This document shows positions 25,160 through 37,872 of a DNA stretch of 64,000 nt, one piece after another. The notes beneath the pieces were generated by a model that saw only the letters and a list, made by a program, of their open reading frames with translations, was not told where the DNA came from and made no database searches. The stretch is from Ifrita kowaldi (Eukaryota; Chordata; Aves; Passeriformes; Cinclosomatidae): contig VZRS01010803.1 in assembly GCA_013398055.1 (NCBI GenBank), forward strand, positions 995,098 to 1,059,097. The letters run 5' to 3'. Both the position numbers and the translations under genes were made by a program. Position 1 is the first letter of the stretch, and each line of letters starts with the position of its first letter.

Positions 25160-26083
25160 AGACCATGAATTTGTATACTGCCCAGGGGTGCTGAATTCCC
25201 AGGCAATAGATGATAGAGGAACTGAAGTCACTGAGAAATTACATTTAAAGATACTGCTCATATGGTTGTAAAGCTCAAGTAAACCGCAGTCAAGTTATGT
25301 AATTGTATATAGACATTTTAATTCAATAGTTAAATAATTTTTACATGTTTTTATCTCTTTCCTCCAAAAAAATGTAGGCAAAGGGAAAGCAGTGTAAACT
25401 AAAAATCTTACAAGGTTAAACTGAACTACAAAGTTGTATTTAGAGTTTTTATCACTTGTGTTCTTTCCATCTGTTTGTGTTTGGGACAGGACAGGCCAGA
25501 GCTGAAACTTAGACTTGTCTATTTCAGATCCTCCTAATTTGCCTGTGGGTAATTCAGAAGCAGCATCCCTTGAGGGCCTCATGCCTTCTGTGTGCCATGC
25601 AGAGATGCTCCTGTCCTGAGATTTACGTGCAACAACTGTGCTGACCTGTTGACCAAAATGAATGAAGTTCTATTTTCTGTTAACTGGAAAATTATTTCTG
25701 TTGCTTTATTTCTTCAAAAGGGTTAAAAAACTTGTGGGAGGCCAAAATGAACTTGGCTTTTTTGCTGTTTGAACTTGATTTTGTTACTCTTGCAGTGTCA
25801 CTGTTTTGCAGACTCTTGATCTCCCAGGCTAGACAGGATCTGCATTTCTAATACAAAAATTCAGGCTTTTTACAGATCTAAATGGAACAAAAATAGACAA
25901 GTTTCTCCAGAGTTAGCAACCTGGCGCCTTCTCATGAGCACTAATTAATTTACTCAAAACTGAGACGTCAGTTGCAGCAATTTTCCTTAAAATGTGAAAT
26001 ACTGTAATACCCACAAAATTTCAGGATTATTAAAAAAAATGCATCTCCAGTAACACTCGAGAATTAAATTCTGGTAGCTTTAA

Positions 26084-26117
26084 TATAAAATTTGCCTTCA
26101 TATAAAATTTGCCTTCA
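26084..26117. repeat. Perfect 17-bp tandem duplication
   Basis: TATAAAATTTGCCTTCA occurs twice in immediate succession (26084-26100 and 26101-26117) with no mismatch. This implies a recent slippage-type duplication. Confidence 0.98.
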
Positions 26118-28192
26118 TAGAGTAGATGTTTGCCAAATAGAAAATACATGTACAAAATACAAAGGCTGCTCAGAACACGGGGTCATAATGTTAGTGGGTG
26201 AAACATGAAGTGAAATAGGTTATTTTATTACAATAAGGTGCATTAAAAATATTTTAAGAGCTACATTTGCTGAAATTTTTTTCCAATATTTCACTGTGTG
26301 AAAAAAATCCAAGTGTGCTAAAATCTTGTCAGTATGTTCTTTTCTACTGTCTCCAACTGAATTGAAGCTCAGCTCCAATAATGATTTTCTTTCCCAACCT
26401 ATCTTCTTTATTCCTAGTCTGTGAGAGTATAATTTGAGAAACACGCCTATCCCCTGGGCGAGAACTGACAAAGTATGACTTGTTCTACTAGATGAGCTCT
26501 TTGACCAAAATAAAATGTTCCCAAATTAGAGCTGGGGTTAGGTTGATGAAAACAATAAATTGAAGATTGAGAGCTTGCTGATAATCATGCTTCCCCATAC
26601 CAGACTTATTATTTGTCAGGTGTGTCGTGTGTCTTGCCATCACTCATCAAAATAAATGCCATTGGAGTAAATGCCAATTTGGCATAGATCTTGAATATAA
26701 GTAGCAATGAACATAGGAAAATTGTTGTGATGTTTTTGGTAAATGCTAAATTTGGATGTGATGTAAAATTTGTGGTAAGAGTTCTGGAAGACCATCACTG
26801 AGATGGATATGCTTTGGTGCTCATAGTCCCATACAGACAGGTTGGCTTGGGAGGAACAATGGAAGTTGCTTTCACGGTAACAAATAATTTGGAAGTTGGT
26901 TTTGACTGTAGAGTTTTGTTTATAGCTGGTTGTTACGTTTAATTGTGATGTTCAGAATTCTCGTCTAGTTAGAGGTTTCCTTCACATTTCTCCTACTAGG
27001 GTAAATTTCTCTGTGTGTCTTTAGAGCTGAAATAAAACATTAATGTTAATCCATAACATGATTTGAATGTTACACAAACTGATATTATGTGAGTAGATTT
27101 GAAATGCGAATTAACTGAAATAAAAGCAATTTTACTAGGAGATGTCGTGTTGAAAGCAGTGCAACATGACATTGAAGCTGTAGTAGAATATCCTTTAGAA
27201 GTTAAAGTTATAATTTTACCAGGTTACCCTCCAAGTCTAAAGATGGTCCTTTGGTTGGACACTTCCTTTTGCTGAGTTGTGGGATACAGCAGGAAGGAGC
27301 AGTTGGCCGTAGCCTGTGCAGCCAGAACCTGGTTTGATGAGTACGTTCATATCCTGTTCATTCTTGGGTCTGTTGGAGCCATTTCCTAGTGGGGTTGTCT
27401 GCCTCTTGTGATGGGAAACACAAGATATGGAAGCTGAAAGCAGTGTTTCAGGGGAGGCTACAACTAGCAAGCAATTCCACTTGCTCCTATGTAGAAATCT
27501 ACAGATTTTACCTGGGCATGTACCAAGGTAAACAGACTCTGGTTTCTGGGAGGAAAACCACATTTGTTCCCAAGCTACTCCATGTGCAAACTGGGAACCT
27601 TTGGCTTGGGACAGGGTGTGTGGGTGGAGATAGCTACTTTACTTGTCTGACTTTTACCAACTGCTACAAATCTGTCAGAGACCTGATGTGAGTTTTGGTG
27701 TCTGAGGAAGGAACTACCACAGAGTTTAGGGAGTTCCTGCCTTGAGCTCTCAGCTGCAGGTTTAGTGCCCAGACAGCAAGATTTTTCCAAAGCTTATCTA
27801 TTAAGTGCTGCTTTATCATGAAACTCCTTTAAAAGTACCCTCAATCTACTTTGAGGTTTCACTATAATAGAGATGTAAATAAGGCAGAACATTTTCATAC
27901 TTGTTTTATAAATTCAGAAATAGTTAACTTCTCTGTAACCGGCTCCAATTTTTACACAAATTCTTAACCACAATTTATTGTACTAAAGGGCAAGACAGTA
28001 AAAATTCAAACCAGATATCATGTGACTCTTGAAAATTTGGCATCTCCAGAGGGTATCTGATTTCCTTAAAAGCCTTAGACCTGTCCATATTGCTGTATTC
28101 CTATTTCATAATTAGCATGTGCCTAAACTTTTGCAGTTTTGACTGCTTTACTACACTGTGCAGGTACTTAATGTTTTTGCACACTTGGATTT

Positions 28193-28507
28193 CATAGAAT
28201 CATAGAATGGATTGGGCTGGGAGTGACCTTAAGGGCACCATCCAGTTCCAACCCTCCTGCCGTGGGCAGGGACACCTTGTACTAGACAAGGTTGCTCAGA
28301 GCCCCATCCGAGCTGGCCTTGAACACTTCCAAGGATGAGGCATCCATGACTTCACTGGACAACCTGTTCCAGTGCCTCACCACCCTCACAGTAAAGAATG
28401 TCTTCCTAATGCCCAATCTAAACCTGCCCTCTTTCAGTTTAAAGCCATTTACCCCTTGTCCTATCACTACATGCCCTTGTAAAAAATCCCTCTCCACTTC
28501 CATCAAG
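28193..28507 (-). mobile_element. CR1 LINE, 5'-truncated copy with ORF2 C-terminus and 3' end
   Basis: The plus strand begins CATAGAATCATAGAATGG, the inverse of the CR1 terminal ATTCTATG octamer repeats. It continues through GGGCTGGGAGTGACCTTAAGGGCACC, GTTCCAACC, CCTGCCGTGGGCAGGGACACC and the long 3' body to CCCTTGTCCTATCACTACATGCCC. On the minus strand about 75 codons of ORF2 C-terminus remain open (28506 to 28282). They include RKTFFTVRVVRHWNRLSSEV and SLEVFKASSDGALSNLV, with no stop before the natural end. Typical CR1 copies are several kb when complete, so this one is 5'-truncated, as almost all are. The undisturbed frame and clean 3' end make it the youngest-looking repeat in the window. 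The adjoining 3' UTR is short, as in other passerine CR1 families. Confidence 0.96.
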
Positions 28508-30770
28508 ATGAATATCCAGAAAGTTTTTGGTAATATTAGAGAGACAAGTGTTTTAAAAAGAGTGAGCTTTGGCTAGATGACCATGTTTTCTGGTTCACTG
28601 TCTGCTGTGCTTTTGCCTGTATTCCCTTTTGTCTGTGCTGTTTCCTTGCAGCCCTGCTGCAGAGCTGGCAGGCCAGGGGAGAGGGAAGAAGCCAACCATA
28701 GCTCCTTGCGCAGCAGTGCTCTTGCCACCATTGCTCTTCAGCAGGAAGCAGTAGGCATGTCAGTCTTCCCAATTATTTGCTATTACCTTGTTCTTCCAGG
28801 CTTTGCTGCCTTCTGAGGCACAAGAAGTTTGGCCCACCTTGTCAGTATTGTGTATAAACTCTACTTGTCAGTGCAGTGATTACTTCAGCATTGTCCTTGC
28901 CAGTTCTGATGCTTAGTCATTGGATGTCTTTCCCTGCTTGTTGCTTTATTTTTCTTTCATGTCATATAGCATGCATGAGCTTTTACTGAGTGATACATGC
29001 AGAATTATTCATCATTTTAATATATAAAGGCTTAATACATACCTGAGTCTAATGAGTAAGGAAATAGCTGTTTAAATTGCAGTATTTTATTTATGTTTTG
29101 TAGCTCAAAATAAACAGTATAAATCTGTAGGCTTCTTTCCAATTAACCACGCTTATAATAGTACTGTGAAGCTGTATGTCTTCTTTTCTCTATTTCCATT
29201 CCTTCTGTCCATCAACCTCGACATTTGTTTGTTATTCCCATTTGTTTTACTTACTCTCAAGGCTTTAAATGACTTTGAGAAAAGGTCTTTTATTGGGTGT
29301 ACAGCTCAGGTTGGAGTCTCTTAGTGTAGGCAACGGGAGTTTTCCATAGGAGTGACACAGGTGAAAGACAGCAGTTCTGGCACCAACATTAAAGTAAAGA
29401 GGTAGGGCCAGTTTTAGGATAAGCATAAGCCCCAAATTATCATCTAGGTGCAAAATTGGAGAGTAGCCCATTTCTCTGTTCTGCTCAAGTCTGTAGCTTC
29501 ATACCAAGCTTTTACAGAGCAATGCTTAGTCAGACCTGCACAGCTCATGGAATTTTATCCAATAATCTCTCTACCAGGCTCTGTAACGTGTGTCTGAGCT
29601 GATCAAGTTATAAACGACAAAAATATTTTTCATTGTAAGAGAAGTATTCTGAAGGTATACTTTGAAGGGTGTTCATCTTACCTAAGAGTTTGTACTCTGC
29701 AACATATGTGAAAAATACAAATTTAAGTTCTTTTCAGTAGTGAAAAAAATAACTACAAAATATTTGAACATGAGTAATATTTTTTTTAGTAAGTCTGGGT
29801 TGTCCTGGCATTAGTTATATAGTCCCATGTGTATGGAAATGTTGAATTTGCAATTTATTTGCATCATTTCAAGAGACAGCACAGAAGGACTTAGAGGCCA
29901 CATACTCAGCCAAAACTTAATGCAGAAAGAAACCTGAGTATTATTGGCTATAAGGCTGGAAATGGTGGCTTTATCAATGTGTATCTGTCATACAACTCTT
30001 GATCAAACTTTTGGAGTTTGCATCCGCACAATAGGGAATTTTCTAGTGCTAACACTTTTTACCAGATAGGCAGGGTTTCCTTAGAGGTGGTACTTTGTCA
30101 GGCCATCGTGTCTAAGAAACAGGAGAAAAATAACCTTATTGTTGCATTCCTTTTGTTTTCCAACTGCTACAATCAGTTAGTTTTGTTAGATGTACATCAA
30201 ATGCATCTTTCTAGGAAAGCACAGTAACTGCTCCGAACACAGTGTGTGCCGTACACTCTGAGATTTAGTGAGCAGCAGAAGTTTCTTGCGGCACCCGTGG
30301 TGTGTTTTTGTGCTGGTGTCATTCCAGGGAGCCAAAGGTTCTCACACTGTTGTCAGAGCTGAAAAAAAAATGCAGTATTAGAAACTTATAATCTTCTTTT
30401 GGGGGCTTTTAATGAAATATTCAAATAAGAAGAAAATAGCTGTTAAACAGAAGTAAACCTCAGTAAGGTAGCTGGGAGAACTGATAAAATATATTTTGTG
30501 TGAGTTTGACTACTTGCACCAGTTTTCACATAAATAAACATCATTAGGATGTGCTTCCCAATCTTGATGAATTTTTTTCAGCTGCGTACCATGGTGTAGT
30601 GCCAGAGATTTGAAGAGCTACAGATTGAGCTTTGCAACGTAATTTCTCAGTGAGCTGAAAGCTTCTGTGTGTTAGTGCTAGTTTTGGTTAAGACACTTCT
30701 TGGAGTTGTTATTTGGTTAAACTTTCAGGTCTGTATATATTAATTTCCCAAGTTAGTAACTTAGAAAGGT

Positions 30771-30840
30771 ATGTGGAATGTGGATTACATGGATGCTGGG
30801 ATTATGCATGGAATATGGATTATATGGATTACACGGATCT
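30771..30840. repeat. Degenerate ATGGATTA-type tandem repeat
   Basis: GTGGATTACATGGATG, TATGCATGGAATATGGATTATATGG and ATTACACGGATC form a run of imperfect ATGGATTA-like units over 70 bp. In one frame this gives the repetitive peptide segment NMDYMDYTD, which should not be mistaken for a protein motif. Confidence 0.75.
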
Positions 30841-31268
30841 GGGAATTTCTATTAATAAAAGGCATAAAATACCTTTTCTGAGTAATTGTGAGGCTTGTTG
30901 GGATGGAGGGGCGGCAAAAAATGAGACCTGCTACCTTTTTCAAACTGCTTTTTTCAGTGTATATGGGTTTTCTACATGGTTATTTTATTCTCCAAAGTTT
31001 ATCTGTGCAAGAATTAGTCAAACCAATTACTCTTGCTACTTTTCTCCTCTGCATTGTTGCACATGTGATATTTACTGCACAAAAGGCTTCTTTTACATTC
31101 CGCAGAAGCCTGCCAGGATTTTCTGTTCTGTTTCAAAGCAAGAGTTCACATCTAAGTGTTTTCTCACTCTAGTGGTGGAAAAGGTCTCTTGGAGCGTGCT
31201 GTAATAACTCTGCAGAAGAGTTAAAACTCAGGGGAACAGGAATCAAGCATTTGAAAAGGTGGAAAGGT

Positions 31269-31288
31269 ATTTTTATTTTAATAAAAAT
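31269..31288. repeat. AT-rich inverted repeat (9-bp arms)
   Basis: ATTTTTATT, a TT loop, then AATAAAAAT. The arms match perfectly, but the composition makes chance occurrence easy. Confidence 0.9.
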
Positions 31289-34200
31289 GATGAGTATTTT
31301 ATTTTCCTTGGGCATGAACGCTGTTTGCCTTGCAAATGAGAATTCAGCTTCTCAAATCGAAGATCATTTAAGCAGTTGTGGATGGATGAATGAAACAAAA
31401 TATAGAGATTGCAAAAGCAATGCAAGTTAAGTGAGGAATTTTATCTCTTTAAAAGTTGAAGTAAATTGAGTTGAGGGGATTTGAAACTGATATGGAATAA
31501 AAGAAACAGGCATTTAACTGTGCTCAGAACCCTGCTTGTAATACAGGTGTTATAGCAACTGCATTTTCCCCTTGGATTCGGAGCTCTGTTTGAATGTCAG
31601 TGTTACATGCACTAGAACACAAGAGCTTTGGGGTTTGCAAGTAAAGCTTTTCTGTGTGCATTTTCTTGCACGTGACTGTTCAGAAGCACAGGTGACAAGC
31701 CTTGGACAGTTGCCTGACTTGGGATGCCATGTCACAGTTTGTCCCTTTGTAACCTAAAATCAGGGCTGCAGCCTGGGCGTGCCAGCCACAGGCAGTTCCT
31801 TCAGCAGGTGGCTTGTGTCTTACACTCTGTAGGGGACTCCCTTCTGCAGTCTAGTGACAGCAGACAGTGACAGGGAGCCAGCATCTTTGGAACATGATGT
31901 GATTTATTCATCCCCTGGAAATGCCTGTTGGATACACAACACAGTAATGCACAAGATGCAGCTTTTTCTCCAGAAAGACTTAGGTGGATAGGTTTTACTT
32001 GCTCGTTTATAAATTCCTCTAAGCCTAGATAAATCAGTCCCTGGCAGGGAGAGCTGGCTTTAACTGTGTTTTTACGAGATGAATTCACATCCCCTGTTTC
32101 AACCCTGTGCACACATGCACACCGGTTGTTCTGGCACAGCCATACAGCTCTCATGTGACCCAGAACAGGGACTGGATCTGGCTTGAAAATGCAAAAAAAC
32201 CCCGACGTGTTTTGTGGCTTTGTTTTGCGCAGCGAAGCCAGATCTGATTCTCAGCGTGGCTGTGTAAACTGGCGTGCTGGCATTGCTGTGGGGGGCAGGC
32301 AGCAGCATTTCAGTCAGGCTCTACCGTGGGAGGCTCTTGTGGATGAAATCATACCATGAGCTTACAGCACGTCGGTGTGGGGGTCAGCCTGTGCTCTTCT
32401 CACTAGCACAGTCATGCTGATTTTTGGTTTTCTTTCCCTGCTTCATTCAGACCCTTTCTCTTTCCTTGAAGTATGAAATAGCCTTTGATTCAGTTGTAAG
32501 CTTTGGGAAAATTAACGCATTCAAATATGGATGGATTTATGCAGGCAGTCTCCCCAGTTAATGGTTTTGGCACTGTCAGTTCCTTTTGAAGCTGTGTCTT
32601 TGAGACATTTACCTGCTTGCTTATTTTCCTTTTTTTTTTTCCTGCTTCGAAGCTTGGCAACCCCTTTATAGCACACTTTCTTCTTCACCAAGGAAGCAGA
32701 AGTAAAACTTGAAGAGCACATCTGACAACACTGATCAAAAATAAGCATTTTTCTGCTTCTTCCCGTTTCTACTTCTACCCTAACCTCTACCTCCCCCTCA
32801 AGTTAGTCTTTAAAACTTCCAGTGCAGCTGTTGACCAAAATAGTTAAATTTAAATATTTTGGGAGACGCCTCCATCTTCCCTCTTCCTGACTTCCATTTT
32901 CTCCTGTGGGCTGATTATACTGGCTTGTTATCTCTGTTCGCTGCTGGGGTTGGTTGCAGATACATCTCTAATGTGAGAAGATGGCAGAAGCTGCCACTGT
33001 TATTATTGGGTTTTGAATATGTTGTAGTCTGGTATTTTCCTGCTTCTAGAGCTCTTTGAAGAGCCTGAGAACCAGTTGTGTGTGCTTTTTGAAGTTCTTC
33101 CTCTTGAGTAAGGCAGGAATCCGAACTGGCTGTTCCTGCTGATATGTGAACCCAAGAGCTTTTCCTCAGGACTGCATCCTGAAAAATGGATGCGGTGACA
33201 TAATGGCCGCTCTGGCTTTTTATCCTTTTCCTTCATTCCTTCTCCTCCTTCCAGCTCACTGAGGAGAAGCACATAGATGCATGCCTGAAACCATGCAGAG
33301 ACACCTGCAGCAGGATTGGCAAGCAAAAGAAATTGCAGGTTGTCTGTGTTTGTTGGGGAGGCCTTAGGATTTGCTCTGATTGTTACTGCATGCATGTTTC
33401 AATGCTTGAAACAGCTGAATTGTATGAAGTCGTACATAGTAATTTGAATGAAATGAGATAAAATCAAGAGGAAAGGAAGCGAATGAAGGGCTTGTAGCAT
33501 GCCCTTATTAAGACTGTAACCAAAATACATGTAGAATTTAGAATTAAAGACCAAGTCTACTTTTACACTTCTGATCTGAATATTGCAGTTTCAAAGGGGA
33601 GGGATTAGTTTGACTTGTCAGTTAACAGAGGAAAGAGATGAGAGGTGGAAAAATGTCTGATTCAGCAGTTAGTACATATCCAAAATTGTCATGTTAGGCT
33701 TTGGCTTATTTTGTATATGCATGATTGCAATTTCCCCTGTGCTTAATGCATGGAGATCAAGCATTTCAGGAGGCTTGGCAAAAAGGATGGGAATCATGCT
33801 GTATGCAGGGAGCCACTGCTGGCCCTTGCCTGCACCATAGCTGATGCCTGCACTGGTTCATCCTCATCCTTCTGGCTACCGCAGCCAGGTGGTGGGATCT
33901 GGAGCAAGCTCCGGTGTGGGAGAACCATGTGTGGGCACGGCCTGCTGGGCTGCTCTGCTTTGATGAATTGGCTTCCAAGGCATTTCAAAAGCACATGTGT
34001 GTTTGTGATAGATCAAATTGGTCTCATTGATGTAGTTGGTTTGAATGTTTTAATGGAGAGATATAAGCTGTAATTTTTTCAGTGGAGCAATGTGCTGTGC
34101 TCTACTCTCACATCCATGCCTTCCTCCTTCCATGATTTCTCTTTGTTATTTTTCAGAAACACAGGCATTTGGCCCCCTAGATCTTTTGAGACTCTGCAAG

Positions 34201-35021
34201 CGCTGTGATACATCAGGAACAAAACTGCTGTGGACATTCACTTTATCTAGGCCATTGTTCTACTGTTGCAACAAATTACACACAGCTTGTTATGAACAGA
34301 ACAAAGACTTCCCCCTATACATTGCCAGTCCTTAAGTGCAGTCAGGTTCAGCTCCACACCTGAGTCTGCACAGCTTAAGAAAGTCTGGGTGTTTTTACAA
34401 ATATAAATAGACGACATAGAAGTTATGTAAGAGAGAATCCACCTTCAGTCTGTTTGATGCAGTTTCCCCTACCACATGTTTTGCAATCCCTGCACTACTT
34501 GTACCATTGCTTTTCAGGACACTCTCCATAGGACAGTTCTGCCATGATCAGTGGTCCCAGCTGTGACACCCTGTAACAGAGGCACCTCACAGCCACTTTG
34601 TTGGTGGCCACTTCGTCTGGTCTGATTAAATTAAGATGCTTTCAGCAGGGACTATGATCAGGAGTAGTCTACAGGCAATGTGGAGTATAGTTTGAAGAGC
34701 AAAGCAGAGAGCCCAACTCAAAACCAAGAGGTAGCTCTCGGAGTGAAATTGCTGTCTAGGTTGATACTACTGGCATTGAATATTCAGTGTTTTGAAGGAG
34801 AGATACCAGTTGGATGGGTGTGTATTTTGTGTGTTGTGGTATGCCAGGCTGATATGCAGAACTGATTTACTACTTGATGTTTGTCTCATGATGGGAGGTG
34901 GAGCTTGCAAACAACAGTCATTTAGTCCTCAGTTTCTTCCCCAGTTATTTTCCTTTAATGCCTTTCTGCATTTTATTACAGCTGCAGAAGAGTATGTTTC
35001 TCTAATAGAACAGAAGATGGT

Positions 35022-35024
<3 letters not shown>

Positions 35025-35062
<38 letters not shown>
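35025..35062. repeat. (AT)19 microsatellite
   Basis: Thirty-eight bases of uninterrupted AT dinucleotide, likely length-polymorphic. The poly-IY end of an overlapping frame is caused by it. Confidence 0.99.
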
Positions 35063-35067
<5 letters not shown>

Positions 35068-37796
35068 TCAAGTCCCTATGCAATTACAGTGTAATAAAAG
35101 CAAGTGGTTCAGTAACTTTCTTTCAAAGCTGTAAACAAACAATGAAATTAAAGATCTGCTGGAGGTGATCATTTTCCATGAGGAGATTTGATGGTCTTGT
35201 GCACACACGCGGAAGCTGCGGAGCTCCCAAGCCCTTCTTCTGGCCCTGGCAGCGACTGCTGTGGTGGTGAGCGAGTTGCATCACTTCTCCCCGGCTTCTG
35301 TGTTAAATAGTTTCCTCTATTAACTGGCCAAATGGTTTGTTTCCTCTAGAGCACTTCATCAGGGCGCTGCCAAACCTGACGTACAGTGGATCCTGTCTTA
35401 TTCTCTGCCGAGTCTCGCTGAAGCCAGTGGGTGTGCTCGCTAGGCCGTAATTAGACTTTGTTATGAGTAAGCAGCATCAGGGTATAAACTTAATATCCTT
35501 CTGAGATGAGAGCTGCTTAAATAATAAGTAACCTTCTGTTTTGTCTATCCAGTCTGGTTTAAGTTCAGTAAGCTTTCAAAATGAAACACTATATTGGATG
35601 GCTTTAATAATGTCCTGTAAACAGCAGCTATTTCATACTGCATTTAGAGCTGCCTTTATACTTATGAAAATACATACGCTGATGTGACCCTTACTTACTA
35701 ATATACACTTTTTAATTCAATTGTCTTTCTTTTGCAAATGAGCTCTTCCTGGACTCTCTTGGCCTCAGTACTAATTCTCATCTTGCATATTACTATTCCT
35801 TCTAAAGCAATTATTGCTTATATGCTGTGCTGGACTTGCTGTAACAAGCATTTTCATATAGGATACAAAATAAAATAGAGCTAGATATTTCAAACTTTGC
35901 ACTAACTAGAACAGCTTAGAGAATCCTGGTTTGTTTCTTCTTCAGTTCTGTCTTCCTTTTGCTTCCCATGAAAGCTGTCGAGTCTGAATACTCTTTGCTA
36001 ACTTTGTGTCTTTTCCCAGTACTTGGAATAATATGATAGGGTTAAGAGGTGGGTGATGGCGCTCAGTAACACTTAGGAGAGGATGAACTCACAGAGAATG
36101 TGATCCTGTTGGTAGAAATGCAGCCTGTATTATTTTCAATTAGTAAGTCAGCTACAGAATTTCCAGTTGTCAGCACACGCCCCGTGAGCTCTCTGTGCTA
36201 TGTAGAGCCATGGTGGCATGATGGGAGAGCACACGCAAAGCTACCCACATCGCCAAAAAATCATGTAATTGTGGTGGTTTCAAATGCGTTGGCTGTCCTT
36301 CCCTTGCCCCCTGCTGTCCCTTCATCTGGCACATCCTTTTCTCACACGGCCATGTGGCCTCACACCGTGGGTTGGCTGTGCCACTGCCGCTCTGTAGCTG
36401 TGCAGCTCTCCTGTGAGCTGAAGCGTAAGCTGGCATGGAAAAGGGGAACAGGAAAAGGATCAGGATTTTTTCATCAGTGTCACATCCTTGCTGGGTACAG
36501 CTAGCGGGGAAAGAGAGGGGAGGGTTGAGGTGGTGAGGAATGGCAACTGTTCAGCCCAAGTGCTGCTCTCACTCTGAGTGGTGAGGCCATGGTGTCGGAG
36601 CACGCCAGCCAGCCGACTTACTGCCAGCTCAGACGTTTCTGTGCACAGCTTCAGGTGCTTCTGCTATTTGTGGATGCTTTTACCAAAATGAGGGTGGTTG
36701 ATTCATCATGTAGCTGGGACTGCTCAGGACCGTGTGAGGTTGGTGACCAGCTCTCTGCTAACAGGTTGTAACTTTTGAAGAGGCACAAGACCGAAACCAC
36801 TTTCCATGTGCAGTCCCTGAGGAGCCACCATGCCACCTCCCCCTGGGATGGGCTCTTCCTGGCCCGAGTGGGTTTCTTTAGGGATGAAAATAGGAAGAAG
36901 TATGTGAGGGCAGGTCTTGGTGAAAGGGTTACCAAGAAGGGAGAATAAAGCTTAAGGAGGGTAGGGGCTCCCCCTGAGGCATTCAGGCTGTGCTTGTGGT
37001 GTATCAGACCCGTCAGTGCTCTTCAGCACTGGGGGTAGCTTATGGCAGGCCCCAGGAGGCTCCACAAGAAGGGATGGGCAGGGGATGTGTATTTTGTGTG
37101 GATTTTGACTTTCTCCCCAAGCTCTTTCTAAACAGAACAAGAGGAACAAAACCTTTCCCCTCAAATGTTTCTTCATAAAAGGTGTAAAAACAGCCACAAA
37201 GCCTTCTGTAGTACGCAGATAATTCAGTGGGCACCTTAAACACCAAATTCTGTTGTTTGAAGTTATTTTTTGTTGAAGTTGTGTATGCCTCTAAAATTTC
37301 TAGGTGCTTAGACATTTGTTTAACAAAAGAGCTTGTTTTCTTTGAGCTAAACTAAATACCCAAGATTTGAAAGGACTTCTTAGGCGAAAGAGCCACCTTC
37401 TCATCCCAAAGACTAATTACCGAGGCCTTCTGTTTTCTCAGGAATCTCGTGCTCTGAAAATGCAATATGTATTCTAAGAGGATATTTCCTTGCTCAGAGT
37501 TTCTCTTGTTGGGATTAGCTATTGTAGTGCTGTCACCTACCCTGCGGGGTTGCTCCTGCTTGGCTGCACGGGGGAGAAAAGGGGGAAATTACTGCTGCTC
37601 ACAAAGATGCTTTGCCCTAATTATGATTCTTACATTGATGAGCAATGGTCCAACCCAGTGCTGACCATGGGAAAGCATGCATTTGCCAAGTGTACACTCC
37701 TGGAGATCCAGGACAAGCGATGACCTGTATTCAGGGATAAAGAAAATTTCTAATTTCACTACTCCAGGTGTGAGTTTGATCAATTTGTTTCTGGTT
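35063..37796. other. Unassigned noncoding DNA with a possible conserved element
   Basis: No coding gene is recognised. The stretch at about 35195-35520 has a mixed, non-repetitive composition with a TAATTA homeodomain-type core (see findings). Frames of 90-134 codons at 36.1-36.5 kb run on both strands and show no domain. Confidence 0.5.
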
Positions 37797-37872
37797 TTTT
37801 GTTTTTGTAGGTTTTGGGGTTTTTTTGGTTTTTGTTGGTTTTGGGGTTTTTTTGGTTTTTGTTTTTTTTTTT
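37797..37872 (+). repeat. G/T-rich simple repeat with perfect 27-bp tandem pair
   Basis: The unit GGTTTTGGGGTTTTTTTGG plus TTTTTGTT (27 bp) occurs at 37810-37836 and again without mismatch at 37837-37863. It is followed by a T-rich run. The G2/G4 blocks could form a two-tier quadruplex on the plus strand. The Trp/Phe/Gly-rich open frames across it are composition artefacts. Confidence 0.97.

Larger units (their letters stand above)
24531..28192. other. Unassigned noncoding DNA
   Basis: Contains the polypyrimidine block at 25104-25159 and a perfect 17-bp tandem pair at 26084-26117. Open frames are short and overlapped on opposite strands. Confidence 0.5.
28508..35024. other. Unassigned noncoding DNA
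   Basis: No gene is supported. Contains the ATGGATTA-type degenerate repeat (30771-30840), an AT hairpin (31269-31288) and a small CpG-containing patch near 32195-32280. The 163-codon frame at 30713-31204 is explained in part by that repeat. Confidence 0.5.

Noticed and set aside
25037..25261. Lysine-rich minus-strand frame
   Set aside because: Translation of the T-rich polypyrimidine tract.
30713..31204. 163-codon plus-strand frame
   Set aside because: Its N-terminal part is a translation of the degenerate ATGGATTA repeat, and the rest has no recognisable motif.
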